Notes: generated from the letters alone by a model not told the origin. Positions 7,922-16,518 are shown, counted from the first letter of the stretch. The stretch: 21,301 bases of DNA from Verrucomicrobiales bacterium (GCA_013911195.1 JACETS010000021.1:1-21301), one strand, 5' to 3'. Program-made: numbers and translations.

Positions 7922-9204
7922 TATTTAAATAAAATTTCGGCTTCCAAAAGCTCGTCTTGATTACCACGTTGAATAGAAAACTTAATTTTACTACCAAGTG
8001 GAGCGCTTTTTATTTTTGATGCCATTTCGTTTGCGTCAGAAATCTCTGCCCCATCGACGGATTTTACTACATCTCCTGATAATATACCCGCCATGGACGC
8101 TATCGAACCGTTGATCACTTCATAGATTTTAGCACCTCTACCTGCGAATTCTGCGTCTAAAATAACACCCAATTGAGGTCTAACTTTCTCAGTTTCTTGC
8201 GAGAGCTTGGGCTCCTCTTCATTACCTAAACCTGAGGCTAAGTCCTCCCAACTAACGAGTTTTACTTTATAAGACTGTTCTTTATTATTCCGCATTATCT
8301 GAACCTCTAAAACATCACCAGCACTACTAGAAGACACTTGATCCACAACGTCTGACATTTGTTCCGCAGCGATACCATCAATTTTCAAAATAACATCCCC
8401 ATCTTCAATGCCGGCCCTTTTAGCGGGCGAGTTAGGAAACACCTTATCGACGGTGACTTGACCATTGCTATCATTCATTCTGACACCCAACATAGGTCTA
8501 TCAGGATTAACTCCTGCAGCCATCATTCCTAAGCTTCCCCAAATTTCACCTGCAAGCATTCGGTCCCATCCCGCTTTAAATACAGATGATGGTACATGTC
8601 TATTTTCTGCTAGGCTTCCTCCAATCGACGAATGAATACCTATCACTTCTCCCTCAAGATTGAAAAGAGGACCACCTGAATCACCTCCAACGAGTGTACA
8701 ATCTGTTCTAAGCATACCCATTGACCCGCTACTAATTAGCCTACCAAGGCGAATCGGAGGACTCCTATTCAGGTCGTAACCACCAGGGTGCCCCATGGCT
8801 ATTAACCACTCACCAAGTTTTGCATTTTTTGAATCACCAATTTTGGCAAATGGCCATTTCCCTTCCTCGGTAATCCTTGCAAGCCCAGCGTCTCTAGTCC
8901 TGTTAGCACCTAAAGATTCACCCTTAACGCTCCTTCCATCAGGAAAGATAATTGTTAATTCTTTACCGGCAGCCTCGGTAACGTGGCCAGCTGTCATTAT
9001 TAATCCATCCTCATTTATAATAACTCCACTACCTGTAGCTGGCTGATCATTTCCAACAACCGCAACAACGGTAGGCATTAATTCAGAGACAACTTTTTTT
9101 ACTTTTCTTTCTCTCTCCTTCAGTTCCTCAATCGAGCCAAGTGAAACTTGAGGCATTAAAATATTTAGAAAAACAAAAATTAACGAATAAAAAGCAATCC
9201 TCAT
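7921..9204 (-). CDS. HtrA/DegP-like serine protease with two PDZ domains
   Basis: Predicted periplasmic serine protease of the trypsin-2/S1C family, concerned with envelope protein quality control. Signal peptide 1-23. The catalytic triad is intact: His74 in MTAGHV, Asp105 in RDAGLARI, Ser176 in GGDSGGPL. PDZ1 spans about 238-318 and PDZ2 about 345-427, with a short acidic linker between. The 427-residue length and order match DegP/DegQ-type proteins. It is the first gene of a translationally coupled pair with the degenerate HtrA-like gene downstream. A candidate promoter with a perfect TATAAT lies immediately upstream (9232-9260), with a 14-bp palindrome between it and the ATG. Family is certain; exact orthology to degP, degQ or degS is not claimed. 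Confidence 0.93.
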   Translation of the reverse strand: MRIAFYSLIFVFLNILMPQVSLGSIEELKERERKVKKVVSELMPTVVAVVGNDQPATGSGVIINEDGLIMTAGHVTEAAGKELTIIFPDGRSVKGESLGANRTRDAGLARITEEGKWPFAKIGDSKNAKLGEWLIAMGHPGGYDLNRSPPIRLGRLISSGSMGMLRTDCTLVGGDSGGPLFNLEGEVIGIHSSIGGSLAENRHVPSSVFKAGWDRMLAGEIWGSLGMMAAGVNPDRPMLGVRMNDSNGQVTVDKVFPNSPAKRAGIEDGDVILKIDGIAAEQMSDVVDQVSSSSAGDVLEVQIMRNNKEQSYKVKLVSWEDLASGLGNEEEPKLSQETEKVRPQLGVILDAEFAGRGAKIYEVINGSIASMAGILSGDVVKSVDGAEISDANEMASKIKSAPLGSKIKFSIQRGNQDELLEAEILFK

Positions 9205-9210
9205 AAAAAA

Positions 9211-9224
9211 TTTTAATATTAAAA
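9211..9224. repeat. Perfect 14-bp AT palindrome in the htrA leader
   Basis: TTTTAATATTAAAA reads the same on both strands. It lies between the candidate -10 box (9232-9237) and the ATG (9202-9204) of the HtrA-like gene, next to the expected transcription start. It could be an operator, or chance in an AT-rich leader. Confidence 0.35.
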
Positions 9225-9231
9225 CTACGCG

Positions 9232-9260
9232 ATTATAATCAAAATGGTTCTATTTCTTAA
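9232..9260 (-). promoter_or_regulatory. Candidate sigma-70 promoter of the HtrA-like gene pair
   Basis: On the minus strand TTAAGA (9260-9255, four of six matches to TTGACA) is followed after 17 bases by a perfect TATAAT (9237-9232). The start of transcription would fall near 9225, giving a leader of about 20 bases before the ATG at 9204. This is the best promoter-like match I found in the window. Which sigma factor this organism uses here is unknown. Confidence 0.45.
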
Positions 9261-9333
9261 CGAGATTAGTTTCCCGATCTCAATATAGCAAGCGACACAT
9301 CTATATACTTCTTGTTTAAAGATGAATATTTTC

Positions 9334-9966
9334 TCACCTTTTTGAAGTCTTTTTCATGAAAATCGGTCTAACGCAGAGCCAAATGACGACAGGGGCTAAA
9401 ACACTCAAAATGAATGTTAACTTGGGATTTTCCTGGCTTGAGGCCCCGATCACTGAAAATACAAAAGCTAAAGGAATACTACCAGTAGCAAGAGAGGCTA
9501 AAAATAGACGGGTTGGCATTCTCGAAAGACCCGCCATGCATGCAATCACTTCAGGCATAACAGGCAACCAGCGGGATAGAACAACTAGCCAAGCTCCGGT
9601 TCTTTGAAAAATCTTTTCACCTTGCTCTAATGCCTGCAAGCCTGCAATTCTGACTGCAACTCTTCTTCCATATTTCTTACATAAGATATAGGCAAGATAG
9701 CCTGAGACTATTGAGCCGAATGAACCGATTACACCACCCAGAACTGGACCATAAACCAAACCAAGAGTCACCATAACAGCGGTTCCTGGAATAGGTAATA
9801 GCAAATCAAAGATGAGAAGTAGAATAGCAATCAGCCAGGCCCACTTGCCCCACTCTCTTAACCATTCTCCATCTCTTGAAAAAGCATCTTCAAAAGCAGA
9901 GCCCCAAATTAGAAAGGGCACGACAAATGATAAGGTTAAAAAAATTAATATCCAAACTAAGCGCAT
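9334..9966 (-). CDS. DedA/TVP38-type (VTT domain) inner-membrane protein
   Basis: Polytopic membrane protein of the SNARE-associated/VTT family, members of which affect lipid transport or membrane homeostasis. There is an N-terminal helix (about 3-22), a second near 42-58, and the family core: PIPGTAVMVTLGLVYGP (58-74) with a re-entrant-type segment, the Gly-rich GSFGSIVSGYLAY (81-93), and SRWLPVMPEV (131-140) resembling the R-x-LP-x-xP signature. A last helix ends near 199, before a basic tail (MKKTSKR). At 210 aa it is typical. It is transcribed leftwards toward the htrA pair and is divergent from the flavin-fold gene, sharing a 58-base AT-rich spacer. Transported molecule unknown. Confidence 0.85.
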   Translation of the reverse strand: MRLVWILIFLTLSFVVPFLIWGSAFEDAFSRDGEWLREWGKWAWLIAILLLIFDLLLPIPGTAVMVTLGLVYGPVLGGVIGSFGSIVSGYLAYILCKKYGRRVAVRIAGLQALEQGEKIFQRTGAWLVVLSRWLPVMPEVIACMAGLSRMPTRLFLASLATGSIPLAFVFSVIGASSQENPKLTFILSVLAPVVIWLCVRPIFMKKTSKR

Positions 9967-10024
9967 GAGATGACTTTTAATTACAAGAAATGGAGATTAA
10001 ATTAATTATCTAAATAAAAGGATA

Positions 10025-10465
10025 ATGCCAGCATCGAAATCAATAGACATAGAAAAACTTCCTGACATCGCACTTGAATGCATGAACAACGCTAAGTTTC
10101 CTGTGTTAGCGACTGTTGGAAATGATCAACCCAGAGCAAGGCCTGTTTCCCCTGTAAAAAATGATCGATTTACTATCTATGTTGCCAATCTTAGGAAATA
10201 TGGGAAAACAAAAGAGATTGAAGACAATCCCAAAGTCGAACTTTGCTACACCTCATCTAATCACGACCAAGTCCGAATAACTGGTATTGCAGAACCACTA
10301 TCAGATATGGATGAAATCATGGAAATTTGGAACTCTAATGCTTTGCTTCGTAAATTCTTAGTAAGCCCAGACAATCCCGAGCTTATTATTTATAGAATTA
10401 CACCTAACCATGTCCGCTTCATGCGAGAATGGGCTCTCGAATACTATGATGTTCCGATTTCTTAA
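10025..10465 (+). CDS. Pyridoxamine 5'-phosphate oxidase-like (split-barrel flavin-binding) protein
   Basis: Small cytoplasmic protein of 146 aa with the FMN-binding split-barrel fold. The first strands read AKFPVLATVGNDQPRARPV, followed by FTIYVANLRKYGKTKEI and NPKVELCYTSSNHDQVRITG, a pattern typical of the pyridoxamine 5'-phosphate oxidase-related superfamily. It is much shorter than true PdxH (about 200-220 aa) and lacks its C-terminal part, so PNP oxidase activity is not implied; members bind FMN, F420 or haem, or act in general stress. A weak A/G-rich stretch (aaaagg) lies close upstream of the ATG. The stop codon (10463-10465) overlaps that of the convergent symporter gene. Confidence 0.82.
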   Translation: MPASKSIDIEKLPDIALECMNNAKFPVLATVGNDQPRARPVSPVKNDRFTIYVANLRKYGKTKEIEDNPKVELCYTSSNHDQVRITGIAEPLSDMDEIMEIWNSNALLRKFLVSPDNPELIIYRITPNHVRFMREWALEYYDVPIS

Positions 10466-12087
10466 GATCCGAAAAAAGACATTCCAAAATACATCAGCGC
10501 GATCAGAATAAGAATGATTATTCCGCAGGCTTTAGCCCATTTCCAAGGTGTAATATCAACATCATTAGTGTAAGACTGAACATAGGCTTCTTCTCGAGGA
10601 GAAATCTTTGCCTGAACAATCATAATTAATGAAATGATTACGAAGTTAATCGCTGCTAAATGCAACCAATGCATTTCATGACCAAGCAAATTGTTTTCTC
10701 TAATTAGTCCAAAATACCCCCAAAAAGCGAAGCCAAATCCAATCGCCATTAGCGCCCCTTTTGAAGTCACTCTTTTATGGAAAATTCCCATCAAAACAAC
10801 CGCCAACAATGGAATGTTATAGAGGGCTGCGAGGTTCTTCATTAAATCAAAAAGGCCATCAAATCCCTTGGCCTTCAACACATCAATCATAGGAGCAAGA
10901 ATGATTGCACCGATGGCGATAAATATTCCAAAAAACTTACCAACCCTCACTAATTGCTGATCAGAGGCATCAGGCTTTATCACCCCTTTATAAATATCAA
11001 TGCTGAATAATGTGGCAGCACTGTTCAAACTGGAATTAAAAGAACTTAGGATTGCTCCGAAAATTACTGCCCCAAAAAAACCAAGTAAAGGTGCAGGTAA
11101 AACCTTGTCTACCAGAGCACCATAGGAATCATCAGCCTCAATGGTCTGTCCAAATATATGCCAAGCGATAATTCCTGGGAGAACCAAATAGAGAGGACCT
11201 AAAAGTTTCATCCCAGCAGCGAAAAGGACACCTTTCTGCCCTTCAGCCAAACTTTTAGATGCAAAGGTCCTCTGAACGATGGCCTGGTTAGTACACCAGT
11301 AGTAGGTTGTTATTAATAACATACCTGTGAAGAGGGTCGAGAATGGAATATTCTCACCCTCTTTGCCTATAGGTGAAAGTCTTTCGGGATGATTTTCTAG
11401 CAGATAAGAAACTCCACCTCCGAATCCGCCACCTCCAGCGAGCTCGTTGCCGACGGCAATGATACCAAGAATAGGTATAAGAAGGCCCCCAATCAATAAT
11501 CCTATTCCATTAAAAGTATCAGAAATAGCCACTGCCTTTAGACCACCAAAAATGGCATAAATACTTCCAACCACACCCAATAGTATTACCGTAGCCCACA
11601 ATGCGGCTGATTCATTCCCATTAAAAATACCAAAGTCGGCTATTCCAAAAACCTTAATCATAAATAAGGCTCCTGAATAGAGAACAAATGGAAGTAAATT
11701 CGTTAACAGTGATAGCAATAGGAGAATCGATACCGTCGCCCCTACGGCCTTTGAATATCTTCTTTCAAGAAACAGTGAAACGGTTGCCACTCCTCCCTTC
11801 AAATATTTTGGAAGAAACACCAGAGCCATTAATACAATGGCAATGGATGACCACACCTCCCAGGCCATAACCTGCATACCATTTGCAAAGGCACCTCCAT
11901 TAAGACCAACAAGCTGTTCGGTTGAAAGGTTAGTTAGGAGCAATGAACCGCCGACAACAATCCAAGGCAAACTTCGCCCAGCTAAAAAGTACCCTGTCGA
12001 TGTATTTTGGTTATCTTTTCTAGTTGCTCGCCATGAGAAAAACCCAACGAGTCCGGTAAATATTAAAAATGCAAGAATTTGAATCAT
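10462..12087 (-). CDS. YidK-like sodium/solute symporter (SSS family)
   Basis: Inner-membrane Na+-coupled uptake carrier of the solute:sodium symporter family (SLC5-like), probably for a sugar or sugar derivative. Thirteen or so hydrophobic helices run through 541 residues. From memory of the E. coli protein, it closely resembles YidK: GYFLAGRSLPW, LLLTNLSTEQLVGLNGGAF, LFLERRY, YWCTNQAIVQRTFASKSLAEGQKG and FGAILSSFNSSLNSAATLFS all have clear counterparts. The substrate of YidK itself is not, to my knowledge, settled. The ATG is 25 bases downstream of the secreted lactonase-DUF1080 gene on the same strand, so this carrier may import that protein's product. The stop overlaps the convergent gene by 4 bases. 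Confidence 0.92.
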   Translation of the reverse strand: MIQILAFLIFTGLVGFFSWRATRKDNQNTSTGYFLAGRSLPWIVVGGSLLLTNLSTEQLVGLNGGAFANGMQVMAWEVWSSIAIVLMALVFLPKYLKGGVATVSLFLERRYSKAVGATVSILLLLSLLTNLLPFVLYSGALFMIKVFGIADFGIFNGNESAALWATVILLGVVGSIYAIFGGLKAVAISDTFNGIGLLIGGLLIPILGIIAVGNELAGGGGFGGGVSYLLENHPERLSPIGKEGENIPFSTLFTGMLLITTYYWCTNQAIVQRTFASKSLAEGQKGVLFAAGMKLLGPLYLVLPGIIAWHIFGQTIEADDSYGALVDKVLPAPLLGFFGAVIFGAILSSFNSSLNSAATLFSIDIYKGVIKPDASDQQLVRVGKFFGIFIAIGAIILAPMIDVLKAKGFDGLFDLMKNLAALYNIPLLAVVLMGIFHKRVTSKGALMAIGFGFAFWGYFGLIRENNLLGHEMHWLHLAAINFVIISLIMIVQAKISPREEAYVQSYTNDVDITPWKWAKACGIIILILIALMYFGMSFFGS

Positions 12088-12112
12088 AAGTGTGGGAGTT
12101 ATGAGCGATAAC

Positions 12113-13822
12113 TTAGAGCTCTTTTATTTGAATATCTTTATACCATGCTTCGGCAGGTGGACCAGAATGAATTTGCAATCCAAACCGACCGTTTCTTGGG
12201 ACTTTAGTTTCATTAACTTTCTCAAAGTATCTTGTGGCGAGCGCACCGTTAATCCAAATAGTAATAATATCACCTTGAGCTCTTATTCTAAATTCGTTCC
12301 AGCCTTCAAGTTGAGTCACCTTTTGCGCAGGGGTAGAAACATTAGTAAGAAATTTTCTGCGGCGAGATTCATCATAAAGAGCACCCCAGATTGAGACCTT
12401 TCCCATTATTCCAATATCACATTGGAACCCAATCATCTCATGATGATTAGGGATCCTCTCACTCCAAAATTGTACGCCGGCATTTTTTCCCTCTCCAATT
12501 AGCTTGGCCTTAAATTTTAAATCAAAATCTTTATAAGATTTATTTGTTACAAGAAACTGATTTTTTGGGATTTTCTTCTCTAAACTTCCCGCCACAATGG
12601 CTCCGCTCTCAACTCTAAACCACTCTTCACTTCCTTCCCAACCCTTCATTGATTTCCCATCAAATATTGATTCATAATCATTTACTTTAGGGTATAAGAA
12701 CTGGACACACACTGGACACGGTACTGAAATCGGAGGACCCACAGGCTCAATCGCTCCGTCTGCTGAATTAATTTTAAAAACCCTCACGTCATTACTATTC
12801 TGGCCACCAGCAATGAGATATTGCCCTGTAGGATCGATGCCAAAGCCTCGAGGCGTTTTTACGCCTAGAACTTGAATCTCCACCAACTTCAATTTTCCTG
12901 TGGCTTCGCTAACATTGAAAACAGCAATACTGTCATGACCTCGATTAGAGCAATACAAAAACTTTCCGCTAGGGTGCATCAACAGCTCAGCAGTCGAATT
13001 TCTCTTTTTAGCATGAGACTCAGGCAAGGTGCTTATGGTTTGCATTTCCTTGAGAGCCCCCTTCGTCGAATCAAATCCAAAGGCCGTTACTGAGGAAGTA
13101 ATTTCGTTATTCGTATATCCATATTTCCCATTTGGTGAAAAAGCAAAATGCCGTGGACCATTACCAGGTTTCACTTTTGCAAAACCTGGATCATTAACGG
13201 TCAACTTTCCGCTGCTTGAATCGTAATCATAAATTACTACCTGATCTAACCCAAGATCAGCACAAACAACAAATTTACCGCTAGGGTCAATATCAATGGA
13301 ATGCGCATGAGGAGACTTTTGTCTGGGCAGTACACTTGATCCCGTATGTTGAATAAAAGATGACATCTTGAGTTTACCAGAATCATCAACAGACACTCCA
13401 CCAACACTACCTCCCACATAATTGGCAAAGAAAACATGCCCCCCGGCCTGATCAGCAGAAATATGACATGGAGCCCCTCCTTGTGTTGAAACACGATCAG
13501 ATAAAACCAATGAACCATCGGCGGAATTAATGGCATAAGAGGCAACGGACCCGCTCGCCTTACCCTCATAGTCATTTGTTTCTTCCACTGCTATCAAATA
13601 CTTCTCATTGGGTAAAATTGTCAGGAATGACGGGTTGTCTCCTTTAGCCGCAAGCACAGGCTTTGAGAGTTGGCCTGTTTTTAAATTCAATTTTGAGCTG
13701 TATACCCCTTCACTATCTTTTCCTCTAGTGTAGGTACCAAAATAAACCCAAAGCTCATCACCCTGAGATTTTAAAACCGGTGAAGAAAGTATAATGGCTA
13801 AAAATAGAAAGAGAAATTTCAT
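12113..13822 (-). CDS. Exported fusion: lactonase-type beta-propeller plus DUF1080 (3-keto-disaccharide hydrolase-like) domain
   Basis: Signal peptide about 1-20. Residues 22-378 form a seven-bladed propeller of the 6-phosphogluconolactonase/Lactonase family, starting VYFGTYTRGKDSEGVY, with repeats such as PSGKFVVCADLG (180-191), PNGKYGYTNNE (230-240), HPSGKFLYCSNRG (283-295) and PTGQYLIAGGQ (331-341). From about 381 a DUF1080 domain begins (DYESIFDGKSMKGWEG) and runs to the end (GRFGLQIHSGPPAEAWYKDIQIKEL is its last part, split here only for description). DUF1080 proteins have a concanavalin-like fold and include 3-keto-glycoside-cleaving enzymes. The pairing suggests secreted processing of a sugar lactone or oxidised glycoside. 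It precedes the YidK-like symporter by 25 bases, so the two are probably one operon. Substrate unknown. Confidence 0.88.
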   Translation of the reverse strand: MKFLFLFLAIILSSPVLKSQGDELWVYFGTYTRGKDSEGVYSSKLNLKTGQLSKPVLAAKGDNPSFLTILPNEKYLIAVEETNDYEGKASGSVASYAINSADGSLVLSDRVSTQGGAPCHISADQAGGHVFFANYVGGSVGGVSVDDSGKLKMSSFIQHTGSSVLPRQKSPHAHSIDIDPSGKFVVCADLGLDQVVIYDYDSSSGKLTVNDPGFAKVKPGNGPRHFAFSPNGKYGYTNNEITSSVTAFGFDSTKGALKEMQTISTLPESHAKKRNSTAELLMHPSGKFLYCSNRGHDSIAVFNVSEATGKLKLVEIQVLGVKTPRGFGIDPTGQYLIAGGQNSNDVRVFKINSADGAIEPVGPPISVPCPVCVQFLYPKVNDYESIFDGKSMKGWEGSEEWFRVESGAIVAGSLEKKIPKNQFLVTNKSYKDFDLKFKAKLIGEGKNAGVQFWSERIPNHHEMIGFQCDIGIMGKVSIWGALYDESRRRKFLTNVSTPAQKVTQLEGWNEFRIRAQGDIITIWINGALATRYFEKVNETKVPRNGRFGLQIHSGPPAEAWYKDIQIKEL

Positions 13823-13943
13823 CGTACTATCAAACTTATTAAGCGTTATGATATCAAGCTAAACATTTATCCATCACAACATTTAAATGAAATAAAGTTA
13901 TTGATCAAAATCTCCTATTAAAACTGGCTCCAACCCAAGCTCT

Positions 13944-14513
13944 TCATTTCCCCTTCTTTCCTAACAACAGATCCCAATCAATTTTACCGATATCTTTTTG
14001 ATACATTTTCAGTCCATCAACAGCATTCTCATTAGAGGAATCAATTTCAACCGCAGCTGAAAGCATATACCCGGCCAGTAAAACATTCACATTGTTACCC
14101 GATTTAATTAGAATCTGTGCTCTTGATTGTAAAACTTGTGCGAGTGTAATCGCACTGTATTCAGGTTTAGAATTTTTCCTTGGTATCTCATTTTTGAACT
14201 GAAAATTAGCAATCGCCGCGTGACGGTTTCGGGGATCTAAATTTAAGGCTAAAGCAATCAGTCTTGGCGCAATCTTCACGCCTTTAGCATCTAATTTATC
14301 CTTAAATTTATTAACAGTAAAAGAGGCAATGCTAGATGCTATTTTATGCCTATCCGTTGCTAAAAGATCAACATCTTCAGTATTGAATAAGGCCCCTTTA
14401 ACAATAGGCTCAATGTACTTGGGTGATTCAGAGTAAGAACTTGAACAAAATAATGCAATAAAAGTTAGAATAGAGTATTTATTGAAAGTATAAGAGAAAT
14501 AATTACAACTCAT
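13944..14513 (-). CDS. Small exported protein of unknown function, possibly TPR-like
   Basis: Not recognised. The 189-residue product has an N-terminal hydrophobic stretch (about 12-27, ILTFIALFCSSSYS) fit for a signal peptide; a cysteine at residue 23 sits in a poor lipobox context. The remainder is mostly helical by eye. LALNLDPRNRHAAIANF and AAVEIDSSNENAVDGL both look like the end of one TPR helix and the start of the next, so a short tetratricopeptide-like protein-binding fold is possible. It is divergent from the unknown membrane protein of the ABC module, with 48 bases between the two preferred start codons; any promoters must overlap coding sequence or lie in that spacer. There is no other Met near the N-terminus. 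Confidence 0.7.
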   Translation of the reverse strand: MSCNYFSYTFNKYSILTFIALFCSSSYSESPKYIEPIVKGALFNTEDVDLLATDRHKIASSIASFTVNKFKDKLDAKGVKIAPRLIALALNLDPRNRHAAIANFQFKNEIPRKNSKPEYSAITLAQVLQSRAQILIKSGNNVNVLLAGYMLSAAVEIDSSNENAVDGLKMYQKDIGKIDWDLLLGKKGK

Positions 14514-14561
14514 CAGGTCGTGCTAAGATCCACAGCAAAAAAGAAATATCAAGTAACTCGC

Positions 14562-15839
14562 ATGAAAATGGTAATGAATATTAAAAAGATTGGATCATTA
14601 GTTTCATTTATTTCCGTAATTTTTTTATTCATCCTCGCAAGACCCAACTTATCTGCACACACCTTCCAAACTAATCTTTATCCTGATATAGAGCTTAAAA
14701 GCGATCACTTGGTTATAGAATTATGGATCGCCTCATTTTTATTTCCTCCATTTGAAGACATCGGGTACGGAGATGGCAAACCACGGCCCACTCTAGATGA
14801 TACTGGCAAGAGGGTTATCGATTTTTTTAATTCAACATGCCCCATTGAGATCAATGGTAAAAATGTGCCTCCAATAATTGAGTGGCTAAAGTTTGAAGAG
14901 ATGGATGAAGTTTCTCACCTAGGAGAAACCGCAGACATTACGATGGCAAAAATGCTTTTCAAATACCCTATCAATGAGGAGGTTCGTAACATCAAGTTTG
15001 GCTGGGGATTATGGTTCCCCGAAAATTCAGTTAAGGTTATCAATGAGGAGGGACAAGAAGAAGTCTCTCACAATCCAAACATATTAGACATGTTGATATT
15101 TGTGGATGGAGAAGCTCATCCCATGTATCTCACTAAAGAAGAACCAGAATATGTTTGGCACGCACCAGCAAAAACTTATAGCGATACTATTATAAATGAA
15201 GCCGTCAATAGCGCCCAAACCCAAAAGGTTATCACTCTTCCCTCCATATCAATTCTGATATTGGTTATAGGTTTTCTAATAACAATAACCAGGCCAAAAG
15301 GAAGACCTCTACTTCGTTTAAGCATAATTCTTATTAGCTTTGCCTTGGCCTTCTTTAGTAAGAATATGCTTAGAATGGAAACCCCTATTACACTAGAGGG
15401 CTCTATAGAAAAACTTGAACCTAAAGAAGCTGTGGACCAGTTCACTAAGCTGCACAGAGGCATCTATAGAGCGTTCGATTCAGAGACTGAGGATGCTATT
15501 TACAATAATTTAGCCAAATCTGTTTCATCACAACTTATTGCCCCCCTCTACGAAGAAATTTTTCAAAGCCTGATACTAAGAGAAGAAGGCGGCGCTGTTT
15601 CAAGGGTCAATAAAATTGATTACATAGACATAAAAGCTACGCCTGAAAATAATTCCAATAATTTCAATGTGTTTTGCAAATGGCAGGTTCATGGAAGTGT
15701 CCGTCACTGGGGGCATAACCATTTCCGTAGCAACGAGTATGAAGCTGAGTATGTTTTATCTCCTGAAAACAACCTGTGGAAAATTGCATCATCATCCGTA
15801 AATCTTCAAAAACGAATCAAGCCGCCCAATGGAAAATGA
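14562..15839 (+). CDS. Membrane-anchored periplasmic protein of unknown function, first gene of an ABC module
   Basis: No named family recognised. With ATG at 14562 the protein is 425 aa: signal peptide about 1-32 (ending LSAHTFQ), a periplasmic domain to about 215, two adjacent membrane helices (about 224-244 and 250-267), and a C-terminal domain (about 288-417) with KLHRGIYRAFD and the histidine-rich VRHWGHNHFRSNEYEAEY (380-397). The N-terminal part faintly recalls the extracytoplasmic domain of HupE/UreJ-type proteins, which also start just after His at the signal-peptide end; this is tentative. The open frame continues upstream to GTG at 14520, but that start would put 14 polar residues before the signal peptide and leave 6 bases to the divergent gene. 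The 3' end overlaps the ATPase gene by 11 bases, so translation is coupled. Alternative ATGs are at 14568 and 14574. Confidence 0.8.
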   Translation: MKMVMNIKKIGSLVSFISVIFLFILARPNLSAHTFQTNLYPDIELKSDHLVIELWIASFLFPPFEDIGYGDGKPRPTLDDTGKRVIDFFNSTCPIEINGKNVPPIIEWLKFEEMDEVSHLGETADITMAKMLFKYPINEEVRNIKFGWGLWFPENSVKVINEEGQEEVSHNPNILDMLIFVDGEAHPMYLTKEEPEYVWHAPAKTYSDTIINEAVNSAQTQKVITLPSISILILVIGFLITITRPKGRPLLRLSIILISFALAFFSKNMLRMETPITLEGSIEKLEPKEAVDQFTKLHRGIYRAFDSETEDAIYNNLAKSVSSQLIAPLYEEIFQSLILREEGGAVSRVNKIDYIDIKATPENNSNNFNVFCKWQVHGSVRHWGHNHFRSNEYEAEYVLSPENNLWKIASSSVNLQKRIKPPNGK

Positions 15840-16518
15840 AAACTTAATCCTCCAGATTAGGGATCTTCATTTTCAATATCCGGCTAGTGATTTTAAAATA
15901 GAGATCTCCAACATCAAGATCACTCAGGGAAGTAAAATTGCAATTTCTGGAAAAAGCGGTTCAGGTAAAACCACTTTAATCCACTTGATTTCAGGAATCC
16001 TCAAACCTCAATCTGGAGAAATTCTATTCTTTGATAAATCGATCACGGATATGAATGATAAAGAAATTCGCAAACACCGAATTTCAAATATAGGATTCAT
16101 TTTTCAAGAGTTTGAACTCCTTGATTACCTCAATGTGATGGATAACCTAATCCTCCCATACAAAATCAATAAATCGTTGAGTATAGACGAGGAAATTAAA
16201 AATAAAGCTAAAGAAATTGCTAACAGAATTGGTATCGGTAATAAACTTGATCAACACCCAAAACAGCTTTCTGGGGGAGAACGCCAACGTCTTGCCATAG
16301 CAAGAGCATTAATCACCTCTCCACCATTAATCATTGCAGACGAACCAACGGGCAATCTCGATAACAAGACATCGAACATCGTAATGGATGAAATCACAGA
16401 TCAAGTCTCTTACACCAATTCAACACTCATAATGATTTCACATAACAACGAATTAATTTCGTCATTCGATGAAATTATCGACATCCAAGAATCTCCAAAC
16501 ATTATCACACAGCCATAA
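15829..16518 (+). CDS. ABC transporter ATP-binding protein, LolD/MacB type
   Basis: Cytoplasmic ATPase subunit, 229 aa, of the type that powers MacB, LolCDE and FtsEX-like mechanotransmission systems rather than classic channels. All motifs are present: Walker A GKSGSGKT (41-48), Q-loop Gln93 in IFQEFELLDYLNVMDNL, signature LSGGERQR (147-154), Walker B LIIADE followed by PTGNLD (167-177), and H-loop His205 in MISHN. The FQxxxLLxxLxVxxN Q-loop region and PTGNLD are hallmarks of the LolD/MacB/FtsE group. It overlaps the preceding gene by 11 bases, and its TAA stop (16516-16518) overlaps the proposed ATA start of the permease. Confidence 0.95.
   Translation: MENENLILQIRDLHFQYPASDFKIEISNIKITQGSKIAISGKSGSGKTTLIHLISGILKPQSGEILFFDKSITDMNDKEIRKHRISNIGFIFQEFELLDYLNVMDNLILPYKINKSLSIDEEIKNKAKEIANRIGIGNKLDQHPKQLSGGERQRLAIARALITSPPLIIADEPTGNLDNKTSNIVMDEITDQVSYTNSTLIMISHNNELISSFDEIIDIQESPNIITQP

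Noticed and set aside
14520..14561. Upstream GTG start giving a 439-residue version of the unknown membrane protein
   Set aside because: It adds a polar, basic stretch before an otherwise normal signal peptide and leaves only 6 bases to the divergent gene; ATG 14562 fits better.
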